From: Schistosoma mansoni
Lineage: Eukaryota; Platyhelminthes; Trematoda; Strigeidida; Schistosomatidae
Assembly (NCBI RefSeq): GCF_000237925.1
Contig: NW_017386021.1
Span: 434,001-498,000 of the forward strand
Reading direction: 5' to 3'
Length of the DNA stretch: 64,000 nucleotides
Shown: positions 34,953-47,299 of the stretch, piece by piece
How positions within the stretch are numbered: the first letter of the stretch is position 1
How the letters are laid out: each line of letters begins with the position of its first letter
Made by a program: the position numbers and the translations under genes
The notes under the pieces: generated by a model
Databases searched by the model: none
Told to the model about the DNA's origin: nothing
The model's input: only the letters and a program-made list of their open reading frames with translations

Positions 34953-37900
34953 TATAATGTGTTGAGTGATCGGGTGGTTACTCCAGTTAGACAGGAATGG
35001 TGTTACCAACCGGTTAACATCGAAGTCACATGTTGCGGTTAGTACCTAAATCGGATTACCCTTTCGTCTCATCCATGTGCTATGGTCGCTTTGATGACTG
35101 TACAACACAATCGAAGTTATTACAGGAATATATTTGCAAGAGTAGTTGCAAAGAGCAGAATATATACACTGCTGTATGAGTTTGTCCATGGCGTGCAATT
35201 AAATGATGCGCGTTGGTTGTCCTTGACAAAGATCAGAGAACTGTTCGATACCGAATGACGAGATTTCCGGATGATTTGGCTAGGGCCCAGTGACATTTCA
35301 CTGTCGTTTAAGGTTTTTCATCACACACATCCTTCACGGATTACGATAATGTAAATAATAATTCTCATTTCATTTTGGTTAGTCGCCATGTTTGAGGTCA
35401 AAATTGCGAACGAGAGTAGAGTCCATCTCCACCCGTTCATAAATTATCAGCCAACAATAATAAAGTTTCAAGGGTTGTTTTGAGTAAACATAAGATGGTA
35501 CGTCTTTATATTTCGTTTCTCTGTGTATATTACCTCATCTAATTTGATTGACTAATCTACTAATTAAAAAAAGGTGAATAATTTATTTCTCACTGTTGGC
35601 CTTTAACAGTTGTGTTGTCTTATTACTTTTACCATCTGATGTAATTCCATTTTATTCGGCTATTTGAATTGCATATTTTTATTTCAATAATAATTTTGTT
35701 GATTTAAATTATGCTTGAGTACCTTACGATTCAAACTATCTTTTAGAGGAATATTGTATTCTAGAGGGATCCCGTCTTTCAGCTTTAAGATTTCTACTTG
35801 TAATTCAGTCATAGGATAAGAACACTTGTATGAACGAGTACGGAAATCTAAAAAGTTAGTTCTTTTCACGAGTATAAAATTAGTCCAGGGAAATTAACAA
35901 GAGTCGCGTACAACGGTTTTAATGAAGTAGCTAAACTTAGCAAGCAAGTGATAGTAAGTTAGTTATAAATTCAGTCGTAGGTTACAGTATACTGCAAACG
36001 TTTTTTTCCTGAAGTCAGATTACCTTACAAAGTCCACTGAAATACTATACGAGCGTGACCAACAGCATTTTACCCTACATTTAACTAGATATCATCGCAA
36101 GTCAGAATGAAGCAAATAGATAAAATTTGTGCTTAAAACTCTTGGAAACTTAATATCAATAAAACAGTTGTAGTTTATTTGTGTTGGTTGTCCGTACGGA
36201 ATCACTACCCACCTATTTGTAATTCGCAATGGTGGGACATATTTTACTGTTACAATTAAAAAAAAGAATTCGTTCGGACATTGTGATTAAGCGATCTGAC
36301 TATTTGGCAAACCTAGAAACCAGACGAAGAGTTCCATCTAGAAATACGATTTCATTATGGGAAAGTGTTAATACTAAGAAGTTACAAACCTTTATTCGTG
36401 GCACTGTCGTCTTTTGTTGGTTAAATTTGAAGATCTGTTTCTCAATAGTCCAATAATAATGTATCTGTATCATTCTGAAATAACAGTCATCAACAAAGTG
36501 TTCAAAATTAAATTAAACTTCACTCCGTTGCACAAGCACGTGGCTATCAGGACCCAGTAGCTAAATAGACAATGAATAAATAAATAATAAATAATAGGGA
36601 AAAGCAACAGAAACATCAAAACAAGATTACAGATAGATTTAATGTATGCTTCGTTAAAAAATATAAAAACTATTAGTTAAGAATACATGTCACAAAGGAA
36701 ACTGAGCATAACTCAACCTACTTCGAATTTAAGAGTTGTATAGTGGTTTACACAAAAAGGATAGAAAAAGAATGAAATCAAGTGGGAAGCATATTTATTA
36801 AATCGTCTTTAATTTATAAGCCAAATGCCAAATATTTTAAAACATGTTTGGTATATATTTAGTTATCTCAAGTGTAGGAGTGGTCAACGGAAATTAGAAA
36901 TTTTCCTGTTAGTATACGCCCAAGAACAAATCATCAGAACCTCTTTTAAAACTGACTGCTTAATAGGCAAAGTTTTCGGAATTTTCAACAGCTTCCACAA
37001 TATTGATTACGTTTTGTCAGAAAGTCTAACACAGCAAATTCAAACATATGTGGAAAAGTGAATTGTTATAAACAAACATGGCCCAATATAGATCAATCGT
37101 TCTAACATATGCGTACGTGCACAAGATTGGTATTAAAAGTGTGTGAAGCAGAGCAATTACAGGGGCTCCTCGGTGGAAAAAAGCGGAAATAAATGTCCAA
37201 CTTCTTGCAAATAGAGATAACACATTATTAATCACTAGCTGTTTTTTTGCAATAAGTGACCTGTCGAAAATCAACTGATATTAAATAATGGACCCAAGTA
37301 CCATACTAACGATGCTGATAAAGTGAACATTTTTTTAGCATTCTTGTGCTTGTTTATCGAGGTACTGTGTAGTCTACTTCAAAAATTTTCGGTCATTTTC
37401 ATGCTCAGGTAAGATGCCGTTTCACATCGGTCAATAAATACCAAATATCTTCTGTATATGGACTTCTAAATATTTATGTGGATGAATGGAGTTGTTTACG
37501 AAGTATTAGTGCTGTTCATACTTTTAACCCTTGGATCATTTCAGGTACAACTCATATTTTAAGAATCCCCTAATGAGTTGTTTTAGTCAGTATTTTAAAT
37601 ATTTACAAATATCCCAATACACGTACTCCCAAACCAACCTAATTTAAATCCTTATTAGTAATGAAGAGAACACTCATGACACGGTATACCGACCAAATTT
37701 TAGTGACTTTTGACTCAACAGTTACTTTTTGTTCTGTTCTACACCCGCTGACGGAAATCCGGATATATCTCTATACTAATGTATTGGATAATGCCAAGTT
37801 GTAAGGTATGCTTACAGAAAATATTGTTATCCAGACAATGTTCATACATAGTATGACCTGTTATTTTCAGTAGTAGTCGCTTATAATAGTTTTTTTCACA

Positions 37901-38485
37901 TAGGTTTAAAATCCTATACTTACCAGGGATTATGTGTACACTGTGCAACGTCATGCTTTCTAAGCATAACAATGAAAAAAGTGATTTTGTACTTTGTTAT
38001 TATGAAATCCGATCAATCATTTTTATTCACTGAAACAATATGCTATAGTAATTCTCAAAAACACAAAGCCTTGACATAAATCAATAAACAAAGAGGATGT
38101 GAGAGTGGAAGGTAGATTACAACAGAGATTATTACAAAGTCTTGAGCCATTTATCTAGATACTGTAAGAAAAACACTAAGATGTAAATATAAACTGATGT
38201 CCTAAGTCCCAATTTATTAAACCCGATCAAACACCGTTATAAAGCAGTCAGATATCTGAGAAGTAGAAATTGAACAATAGGTTCGTCGGTTAAAGTCGCC
38301 ACATGGCATCAAGAGAGAAGAATGCCAGATTACTAGATGTGAAAGCAACAGTGGCAGTCGAAAAAATAGTACATGGACAGTACGTTTTGCGTTGAATGGA
38401 TCCTAAAAATTTGTGTATTGTGAATTAGAACATATATAAGCGAAAAGTATTGTTTCCGGTTAGATTCTCATCAAGCTTTATATTA
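34953..38485. other. Mostly unassigned AT-rich region
   Basis: A short SINE piece lies near 36520-36560, with CACTCCGTTGCACAAGC followed by CAGGACCCAGTAGCTAA. Frames at 35684-35869 (minus) and 36229-36456 (plus) have protein-like composition, but no domain, partner exon or homologue is recognised. Nothing else is supported. Confidence 0.4.
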
Positions 38486-38489
38486 TTAC

Positions 38490-40180
38490 AACTCCGCCTG
38501 TAGCTCTCATGGAGTTACTGCCGATCCCAAGTCCGGATAAAGGAGGAGGGTTGGGCATGGGGTTAGCGGCCCCATCCCGTGGAAAACTAACCCGCTAAAA
38601 AACACTAACCAGGAAAAATATTTCAAACCATTTAAACTCTGCCTTGGGACTTGAAGGAAGAATTATAACGCCTCAGGATGAAAGCCGAAATTCTTCGGAA
38701 GTCACGAGGCCAATGCCTCTTCTAACAACCAGGGCAACAATTAACATAGGTACGTGGAACGTCCGGACAATGTGGGAGACCGGGAAGACCATTCAAACAG
38801 TAACGGAAAAGAGGGAATGCTTCACCTTTTATTCAAGGAGATTTGGGAGTAAGAACAAGTGCCACTGACATACTGGAAAAAGGATGCTTCATCAAGATAC
38901 CAAAGGGGATCTGAGCAAATGTGAGAATTACAGAAGCATCACACTGTCAGTTCCAGGAAAATTTTTCAACAGTGTTGCGGAACCAGATGAAAGACGCAGT
39001 TGACGCCCGACTTCCAGATCAACAGGTTGGTTTCTGTAAGGATTAGTCCTGCACAGACCGAATCGCGACATTACGGATCATCATGGAACAATCTCTTGAG
39101 TAGAACTTGTCACTGTGCATCAACTTCATCGACTATGAGGTGTTTGACAGTGTAGACCGGAGAACATTATGGAAACTTCTTCGACACTAAGGAGTTCCTG
39201 GGAAGATTGTCAACATTATCCGGTACTCATACGATGGACTACAGTGCAAAGTGGTGCATGGAGGACAGTTGAGAGGTGCATTCCCAGTAAGGAGCGGAGT
39301 CAGACAAGGCTGTCCACTCTCTTATGGTGATTGACTGGATTATGAGGACCTTCACATCTGAGGGGATGCACAGAATACAAAGGACATCTCAGAATCAATT
39401 AGAAGATTTGGACTTCGCAGATGACCTAGCCCTTCCATCCCACACACATCAACAAATGCAGGACAAGATAAACAGTGTAGTACCGGCATCTGCATCAGTA
39501 GGCCTCAAAATACACAAGGGGAAAACCAACATCATCATATACAACACGGAGAACGCCAAGCCAATCACACTTGATGACGAAGCTCTGGAAGATGTGGAAA
39601 CATTCGCGTACCTAGGAAGCATCATTGATGAACAAAGACGATCTGAAGTAGATATAAGAGCGAGGATTGGCAAAGCATGGATAGCATTCCTACAGTTGAA
39701 GAACATATGGAACTCAAAACAACTATCAACTAATTTCAAAATGAGAATGTGCAATATGAACGTCAAGACTGTCCTACTGTACGGAGCTGAAAGGTGGAGA
39801 ACTACTACAACCATAATCAAAAAGGTTAAAGCATTTATAAACTAATGTCTACACAAAATACTCAATATCCGTTTGCCAGATGCCATCAGCAACAGCTCAT
39901 TGTGAGAAAGAACAAACCAGCTTCCATCTGAGGAAACTAGGAAAAGACGTTGGAAGTGGATAGGACATACATTGAAGAAATCATTAAACTGCATCACAAA
40001 ACAAGAGCTAACTTGGATTTCTTAAGGGGAAACGAAATAGAAGGTCAAAGAACACACAGTGCCGGGAATCGGAAGCAGATATGGATAGCATGAATAACAA
40101 ATGGAAAGGACTGCCCAGGACGGGGTTGGATGGAGAATGCTGGTGGGCAGGTATAAGTCACAATAATGCACAAGAATATC
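38490..40180 (+). mobile_element. RTE-clade LINE (SR2-like), internally deleted
   Basis: A leader with CGCCTGTAGCTCTCATGGAG precedes the start of the endonuclease (INIGTWNVRTMWETGKT, near 38730-38780). The sequence then jumps straight to the RT (IKIPKGDLSKCENYRSI, near 38895), so most of the endonuclease and the linker are gone. The RT is frame-damaged, but DLDFADDLALPSHTHQQM (39324-39845 frame) keeps the catalytic FADD box. TFAYLGSIIDEQRRSEVDIR and QLKNIWNSKQLST follow. Stops near 39845 break the C-terminal part. It is a different RTE lineage from 520-4210. Confidence 0.8.
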
Positions 40181-40423
40181 CATTTCATACGAAGTCCACA
40201 CGTCAGAAATTCACAAACCATAGTCATAATGTTATTATTGCGACTATTTTATATCGGTCTGAGTTACTTTTATCTTACCGTGCTAATCAGATGTGGGAAC
40301 TAGGCCCATAGCAAATCTGACAGGTTCTATATTGACGACGTTTGTCTATCACATCTTGGATTGACTGGCCTGTTATTGACAACCCACTCTTTCATTGGAT
40401 GCAGATATGAGTGGTGGTCAGGG

Positions 40424-40429
<6 letters not shown>

Positions 40430-40466
<37 letters not shown>
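40430..40466. repeat. (TA)n microsatellite
   Basis: About 18 uninterrupted TA units. Confidence 0.95.
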
Positions 40467-40468
<2 letters not shown>

Positions 40469-40469
40469 A

Positions 40470-41706
40470 CCATAGTTTTGATTTCAGTACAGCTTGGTTT
40501 AAAAATATTCGTGAAAGGGTACTTAGTCCCAAATTTGGATTCTACATATATTAATCCAAGAACTTTGAATGAATTTCAAGTATACTAGGTCGTGAAACGT
40601 CAAAAATACATTATTTTACTTGTTTCCACATTTGAAATATGGGACGTTTACGTCAATTTACCGTCATATATTTTCAATCAGCTGTGCAGGTAGTAGCAAA
40701 GTAATATCCCTTGACCCATTAAATTAAACTATGGAATAGCCACCACTTGACAGATTGACAAGCTGTTACAGATATCACGCTGCTTCTAATCGATAAGTTG
40801 ATTAGGACTTCTTTTGGAAGCCTATATATCGTCTATCTTCGAATGGCTACTGAAATCCGTAGTTTTCGCAAATAGAAAATGACTTCACTTTTGTCTATTT
40901 TGCACAAGGGATTCAAAACTTTATAGATGAAACCTTATTTTACTAAAAGAATTTGAATTCATCCTAATTTTGATCTATTGACTGAAAAACGAACTAACAT
41001 ATTTTACAGGCATTATTTTTTACTCTGTGCATTCTTTTTGAACGAAGAGAAATGATAGCAATTTATTGAGAGTTGTACATTACATAACGAAACAACTAAT
41101 TGGAATAGGTTAGTCCGAAAAATAAGATAACATATCCTTCCTCACCATATAAGTGGGTACCCTGGGTTTACTATATCATTTCATATGACGTGAAAAACCT
41201 TATCCAACAATAAGACCTTGTGTTTAGATAAGTAAAGAACCAACTTCCAGGATTCCTCAGATATGAATTATATTTTTGCCTAAACACAAAGAAACCTCAT
41301 TTGACCACAATGAACTCTATTTCACTGTATTTGCTCAACCCATCTCAATCAGTCTACAGAATGAGGTTAGTGCCTTTAGGCTATTACCTCTTTTCCCAAC
41401 CACCCACTTGAATGTGATGTATTGCAACTAATTAGTAGGTTACTACTACATGGTCTAGATCACTACACAGTAGCCTCATCACCTAACGCAACGTTCAATT
41501 GGTCCGCATTCTACAGAAACCCCCGTCATTTAGATTATACTGTCGGAACCCCCTTGTCGGACGCCCGAAAACTAGTACTATTGAGTCTATAAGTAGACAA
41601 ATGAATACACTGCATACCAATGAGCAAACTCGACAAACCATTTTACGAAACACAATATCAATATGTGAAGGAAACTCGAAATCACTGTCATTACCACACA
41701 TTTTTA
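40470..41706. other. Unassigned region ending at a gap
   Basis: AT-rich up to about 41490. The last 210 bp, from TTGGTCCGCATTCTACAG, has a different composition and looks like part of a dispersed repeat, but the family is unknown. Confidence 0.35.
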
Positions 41707-41906
41707 NNNNNNNNNNNNNNNNNNNNNNNNNNNNNNNNNNNNNNNNNNNNNNNNNNNNNNNNNNNNNNNNNNNNNNNNNNNNNNNNNNNNNNNNNNNNNN
41801 NNNNNNNNNNNNNNNNNNNNNNNNNNNNNNNNNNNNNNNNNNNNNNNNNNNNNNNNNNNNNNNNNNNNNNNNNNNNNNNNNNNNNNNNNNNNNNNNNNNN
41901 NNNNNN
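41707..41906. other. Assembly gap, exactly 200 N
   Basis: A fixed-length scaffold gap. The sequence on its right begins inside inverted repeat B. Confidence 0.99.
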
Positions 41907-42652
41907 CACAACCTAGGTGAACGTACCCAGTCACTCACCCACCCTAGATCACGAGTACGTACTCCGTGCTACTTATACCACTTAACTACTAGCCAGTTTA
42001 CATCAAACGCTTGTCATCAACCCTCCTAATGTATCTCCCAGCTTATTCACCTCTAACTCTTCATTTGACCGACTTGGTATTCTTCGATTATAATTGTGTT
42101 TCAAAAACTAGCATTATCAGACCTGGAACATATGTGTTGTGACGTGATCTTTTATCCTTGACGATAATCTGAGTTTGTTTCCGACAGCCGAATGCAAGGA
42201 TAGTCAGCCCGTGAACATGAAATAATGAACAACAAGTCGAGGATGACAGGCTGAAAAGTCAAACGATTAGGAAACAAACCTGAAAAACCTTTAAAGATAC
42301 TTAGTACTTAGGAATCAGATGAATTACAGTTGCTTGTACGCGATGATGTGACCAGTGAATTGTCACATGTCTGCCATCTATTTTAAGGTTTCAGAAACTG
42401 ATATAATGAAGGGATTAGTTTTATAATATAACTTTCTGAACTGTCATACTGAACACTGCTGTTTATATTTTTATTGTATGATTGATAATCGCTTGAACTT
42501 TCGTATTTTTATATTCTTCCATGTCTAAGCTCTTTTTAGACCCGTAAACTGTTGTCATATTCTTTATGATTCCAGATTTATCGTTAATTATTTGTTTCGC
42601 TCTTACTCATGTTTTGTGTCACTTTCAACTGAGTTATGTACACGTTTGGTTC

Positions 42653-42930
42653 TGTAGTGACCGGCCTGTCTCCGTAAGAACACGATGTGAATAATAGAAA
42701 CTATTATTATTATTGTAACCAATAGTACCAGCGACTGTTTTACTGTGCTTGTTCCGCTATCCGCCTTGTTTGGTTCGAACTTTCTTACGCTCCGCCCATT
42801 TTGCCTGTACTCGTTGGCACGTCTCGGTATTCTTTCGATACCACGAGATCGCCAATAAATACACTTTATCTGGACTAATTAGAGCCTTCTAGTTTGCAAG
42901 TTATCAAAGAGACCAAGTCGTTTCTGGGCG
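42653..42930 (+). mobile_element. LTR of a gypsy-like element, solo fossil (arm B copy)
   Basis: Starts TGTAGTGACCGG and carries an AATAAA signal near 42855. It is the inverted partner of 22776-23053. Confidence 0.6.
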
Positions 42931-44330
42931 CGTAATCGAATTGTAGTTGTGATCATAGTCAAAACCGACTCGACGCCATCTACGCATATATGAGCTTCTC
43001 TCCTTGGAAACTTTGCAAAGTAGTCCGTCGTACGAGTTCCGTATGATGACAGTGCAGATCTTCTCAGATACGCAGCGGTATCGAGATGGTCCTTTAGTGT
43101 TCCTCTATCCATACTACTACCGAGTGCTTTTTCGCAACCAGGATACTTGGTGATTAGTGATAAGTTCCGTTCATTTGGTTGTCTATCAATGATCCACGAA
43201 GTTAAGATTCAGTCGGTGCACGGTCTTTTCGAAAGCCATTCTACTGATTTACAATTTGGGCATCAATTGAGTCTTTCATCCGGTTCAGTAACATTATTGA
43301 AATCTCAACCTGGTACTGGCAGCAATATGATCCATCTGTAGTACTCACAATTATTACGATCAATTTGGCTCGTTTTCTTGATGAGGCATTTATCTTTTTA
43401 ATCTACTGATACTTGCTCTCCTCACAATTTTTTCTGAAGAGAAAGTCAAACATCTTCATATTTGTTTGTGTATCTGACTTCAATTCTATCTGATCTTGCC
43501 GCTTCGCAGTTTTTGATTTTTCTGACAACTTCGCTAATTCACTCTATTGTTGTTTAAGTGTTATGCAATTGGAACTCTGTGTATGCCGACTCCATGCTTG
43601 ATGGGTTTGTTTGCGTTGCTTCATGGAAGAGTTTTTTAATGTACTTTGTATACAACCACTGTTTGTGAAGATTAGTGACTATCACACTTTCTCGCTTTTT
43701 GAATAGTTGCTCTATTTCATTGTTTTCTGCCGAGCTGATTGATATTATCACGTAGGTCTTCATTACTTTTTTCTCTTTTAACTTTCTGTTTTGTATTTTC
43801 AGGTCTTTCAGATATTTTCGCTCTCTAACCCCTATTCTGTCAACTCATTTTCTGCGCTTTTATGTATAGAACTGTGCTTTGATGTTCCCTTCTATTATTA
43901 TGCCCGTTGTTGATCAGCTGATTACTGGAATTTTATTTTGTAAGCATTTTTGAATTCTCTGAGATTGGTAGCATCTCGAAGGAAGAGTATACTAAACCAT
44001 GTAACTCTGTTAAATTCTACGAAGGTTCTTTAGCTTCAGACTTAGCTTGACTACTACAAGGTTGTTTTTTAAAATCATATCAGCGCCTCTCTATGTACGT
44101 GCGTCTTCCGTGAACATGAATTTTGGTTAATATAAGTATAATTGCTCTATCTCTCCGTAGTGTGTTCCGGTGTAACCCATATATCCTTTGTGCGAAGATG
44201 TTGCTGTTTGTAGTCATTTTGTTGGGAGCTCACTGAGCAACCAGTCTCTCGCCATCCTAATCCGTTTCTCTCAATTCTTGCTACTTCATGATTTTTTTGT
44301 CACCAAAGTTATCCATTGCGACCTTGTCAT
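42931..44330 (-). mobile_element. RTE-clade LINE fragment (arm B copy)
   Basis: Inverted partner of 21380-22775, with the same decayed linker and RT blocks. Confidence 0.7.
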
Positions 44331-44351
44331 TCAGGTCTCTCACTTAACCCT

Positions 44352-44490
44352 AAACCAGTAGGAATATGTATGATATTCCCAACTAATCAGCCTATAGACA
44401 TGTATCAAGAGTTCCACAAACTGTTCAGTCGTATATGGGATATGATGGAAACGCCATGAACCCAACTCAGTACTTTACACCGTTTAGGGT
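44352..44490 (+). pseudogene. Partial copy of the array exon-like segment (arm B copy)
   Basis: Inverted partner of 21216-21354, with a frame that stays open to 44617. Confidence 0.4.
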
Positions 44491-46109
44491 TTGTTTACAC
44501 CCACTTCCTACTTTTCATGCTGGGCCGCAAGTCTTTGATAATAAGAGGCAGTACAGCTACTGTAATTCACCAGTTCTGGTTAACTCATTAGGCTTTCATA
44601 TTTCTAAATTTGTGTAAGACTCTGTCTGGGCAGTAGGGTTTCAGGTTACCCGCTGCTAACACATTATCGGAAAGGAGGTCGCCTGCCTTCAGTATGAAAA
44701 AAGATGAGGAGAAATTTCGAGCACTAAGAGATGATTATTTCGAAAAAATAATTTAGCTAACTAGTAATGCCGAATGTGGGAAGACCAAAGTGTAGTGATA
44801 AAAAAGAAATAGATATTACAATAAGCGAGGTGCGTGTAACGTCTAAATTTTGCTGTCTTCTGTTATTGAAACATCGTTGATTGACCTATTCGTCACGAAC
44901 AGACCTAAGTAACAATAGAACCATATCCTAACTCAGCAAAAAACGTTTATCCGTACATTACAGGTATTCAACCCAAACATATCGTTCTCAAAATAGTTAT
45001 AACAAATACAAAGCAGACATCCAATTTTCAGGTTTCCGGAGCTTAAACGTCCAAAATACCAAACCAAGAACTGAATGCGACAAAAATATCCGAAGTCAAA
45101 GTTATGAACAAACAAGTTCAAAGTTTGAAAAAAGCGAATGCATCCAAAACGCAGTGAAACTATTACGATTCCATACCATAGTTTCTAATGGTTTAAATAT
45201 TTTTGGTTCTTCTATAACAATATGAATAAGTTGATTACATCTGATAATGGTAATAGAAGATTCGCCACGAGATAAGTGTAGCGGTAGATAAATCTCGAAA
45301 GAGCACCTACCAGATGATTCCTACTGCTTCCAGCCTTTTAGGTTTCAAAAGTGAATAGAGCCTTTTGCGTAAACACCATATATTTTCTACCGTATGATAA
45401 GATCTCAGTTTAACATGTTCATAGCATACATGATCATATGCATTTAGTTATACATTCATGTTGACCATCTGGCAAAACCATCATCTATCACTTTTAAGAC
45501 GTAGTCATATATGATATAGAATTGTGCTTCACATTTTGCGTACTGTTTTTCATATTATTTGTGATAATATAACCCACATTATTTCTGGAATTACTGGTCC
45601 AATTCAGACTTTAATCTAACACTCAGAAATATACACTGACATGATATGGTTCATTATGTTCTAAACTTTATACACCACTATATATATCCTTTAAATTTTA
45701 TTTTGACTCTAATACGCACTTGCTATTTGGAGTTACTTGTTCAATTAGGTAAGTCTGTCATGGTTTTTGGCAGGCACGTTTGCATAAAAACTATCTCATG
45801 TATTTTGTTTACAAAGTATCACACTAATTCCAAATGTTATTATTCCTCTTTAAAAATACATACAACTACACGCTCTAATTTTGACTGATGCCAGTTTTCT
45901 GTTTATAAATATACCACATGCACTACCCATTTTGATCATTTGATACTGAATATCAACAGTTCTAGATTGCTTTATTATATAGGTCATACGAGTGAGCTGT
46001 GTCATGGAATCAATCACAGAAGTTGACTTAAATGCATTAGCCTCAGCCCCAAACTAAATCTGGCAAACACATAATGTAACCCTTAAACACTGTTAATGAC
46101 TTTTGTTTC

Positions 46110-46340
46110 AGTTATAGCAACAGTTTGGACTTCTCCGAGCACATTACATCTCAAGTATTCAAAGCAAGAAAACGCACTGGATTCATAATGATAAATCTCA
46201 ATGAAATGGAAATGAGATTATTATTAGATGAAAGAATCATACCCATTCTTGGATATGATAGCCTAGTTAAAATTAACTGCAGGCATAATGATTTATGTTG
46301 TCTAAATAAAAGGATTCTCTCTGAATCTACGGTTTTTCCG
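46110..46340 (+). mobile_element. CR1/Jockey-type LINE remnant (post-RT region)
   Basis: The frame reads LDFSEHITSQVFKARKRTGF, MRLLLDERIIPILGYDSLV and CCLNKRI. It resembles the usual CR1/Jockey run of DLxFSEHI, then a VRPILEY-like box. The remnant is short and isolated in an otherwise unassigned stretch (45633-47290). Confidence 0.5.
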
Positions 46341-47299
46341 AACACGGTTACTTTGATGTCTTCCACGCTATCGTGTAAATGCACAGGTTCGATTACACTT
46401 TTTCCATTACTGGTTGGACTTATCTAGAGACTCATACAAAAATGTAGATATATGATAATTCGAAGTAGTGGAATTGATATGCTTACTAATAGCTCACAAA
46501 TAGTCCAGTAAGGGGATACAGAACTCAATCAGCACCATTGAAGCCGTTGTATTTGGAATTCCTAGTCGGCACAGAATGATTTACAAATAAATCAATAACA
46601 TCACAAAAACATGCTCTTGATTTATCGTCTTTCATACCAAATATCGATTAGCTGTATGTAATTAAGAAAAAAACGCCACTGCACTGATCACCATCGACTC
46701 CAGTCTCGCACTTTATACGTTGATATTTAGCACCTTCATTATTACTAACTCCTCCCATCGTGCCCTGAGATCTATCGTTTTTATTAAATTGTTTTCATCA
46801 CATATTTCATTATTTAGTGATTTAGTTAACAATTTATTTTTTATTAAGGTTCTGCAACCTGTCATTTTTATAACACTTCCCACTCATATTCGAACTTCTG
46901 CCGTAATATGGTCAAATGAAAAACTTCCACGTTAAATGATGTCCGCTGGCTTCAGCAACAAAACCACACCAAAACAAGTTCATTAGTTAAACCGTCGACA
47001 CACCAGCTTAAGGAGAACTGACAGGCTTAGTAAGTCTAGTTCACAAGAGACTATTCTTATCGGATGATAGATGAACCCTTTAACTACACTTAAACGCTAA
47101 GAAGGAAACCTAAATGTATTAAATAGTTTGCATAAGTTTATCGCGATTATTTTGGTTATTGCATGTTAAAATTACGCCAGCTGTCAGTGTGTGTGCACTT
47201 TCAGCCTAGCGTAACCTCTTTGAGCTCCCTTTAGTATCTGGAAATATCCAATTTTCGAGTGAGACATTGCAATATTTAGGCACTTTCAAGGATACGAAG

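Larger units (their letters stand above)
41907..45632. repeat. Inverted repeat B, right arm
   Basis: Reverse complement of 20074-23799. It contains the LTR (42653-42930, plus), the RTE fragment (42931-44330, minus) and the partial exon-like segment (44352-44490, plus). The inner end is set by the gap, the outer end by sequence divergence at 45632. Confidence 0.92.

Noticed and set aside
35684-36456. Two short frames (35684-35869 minus, 36229-36456 plus) with protein-like composition
   Set aside because: No splice context, domain or homologue could be recognised, so they were not listed as genes.
46720-46935. Plus-strand frame of 71 codons
   Set aside because: No domain, no splice context and AT-driven composition.
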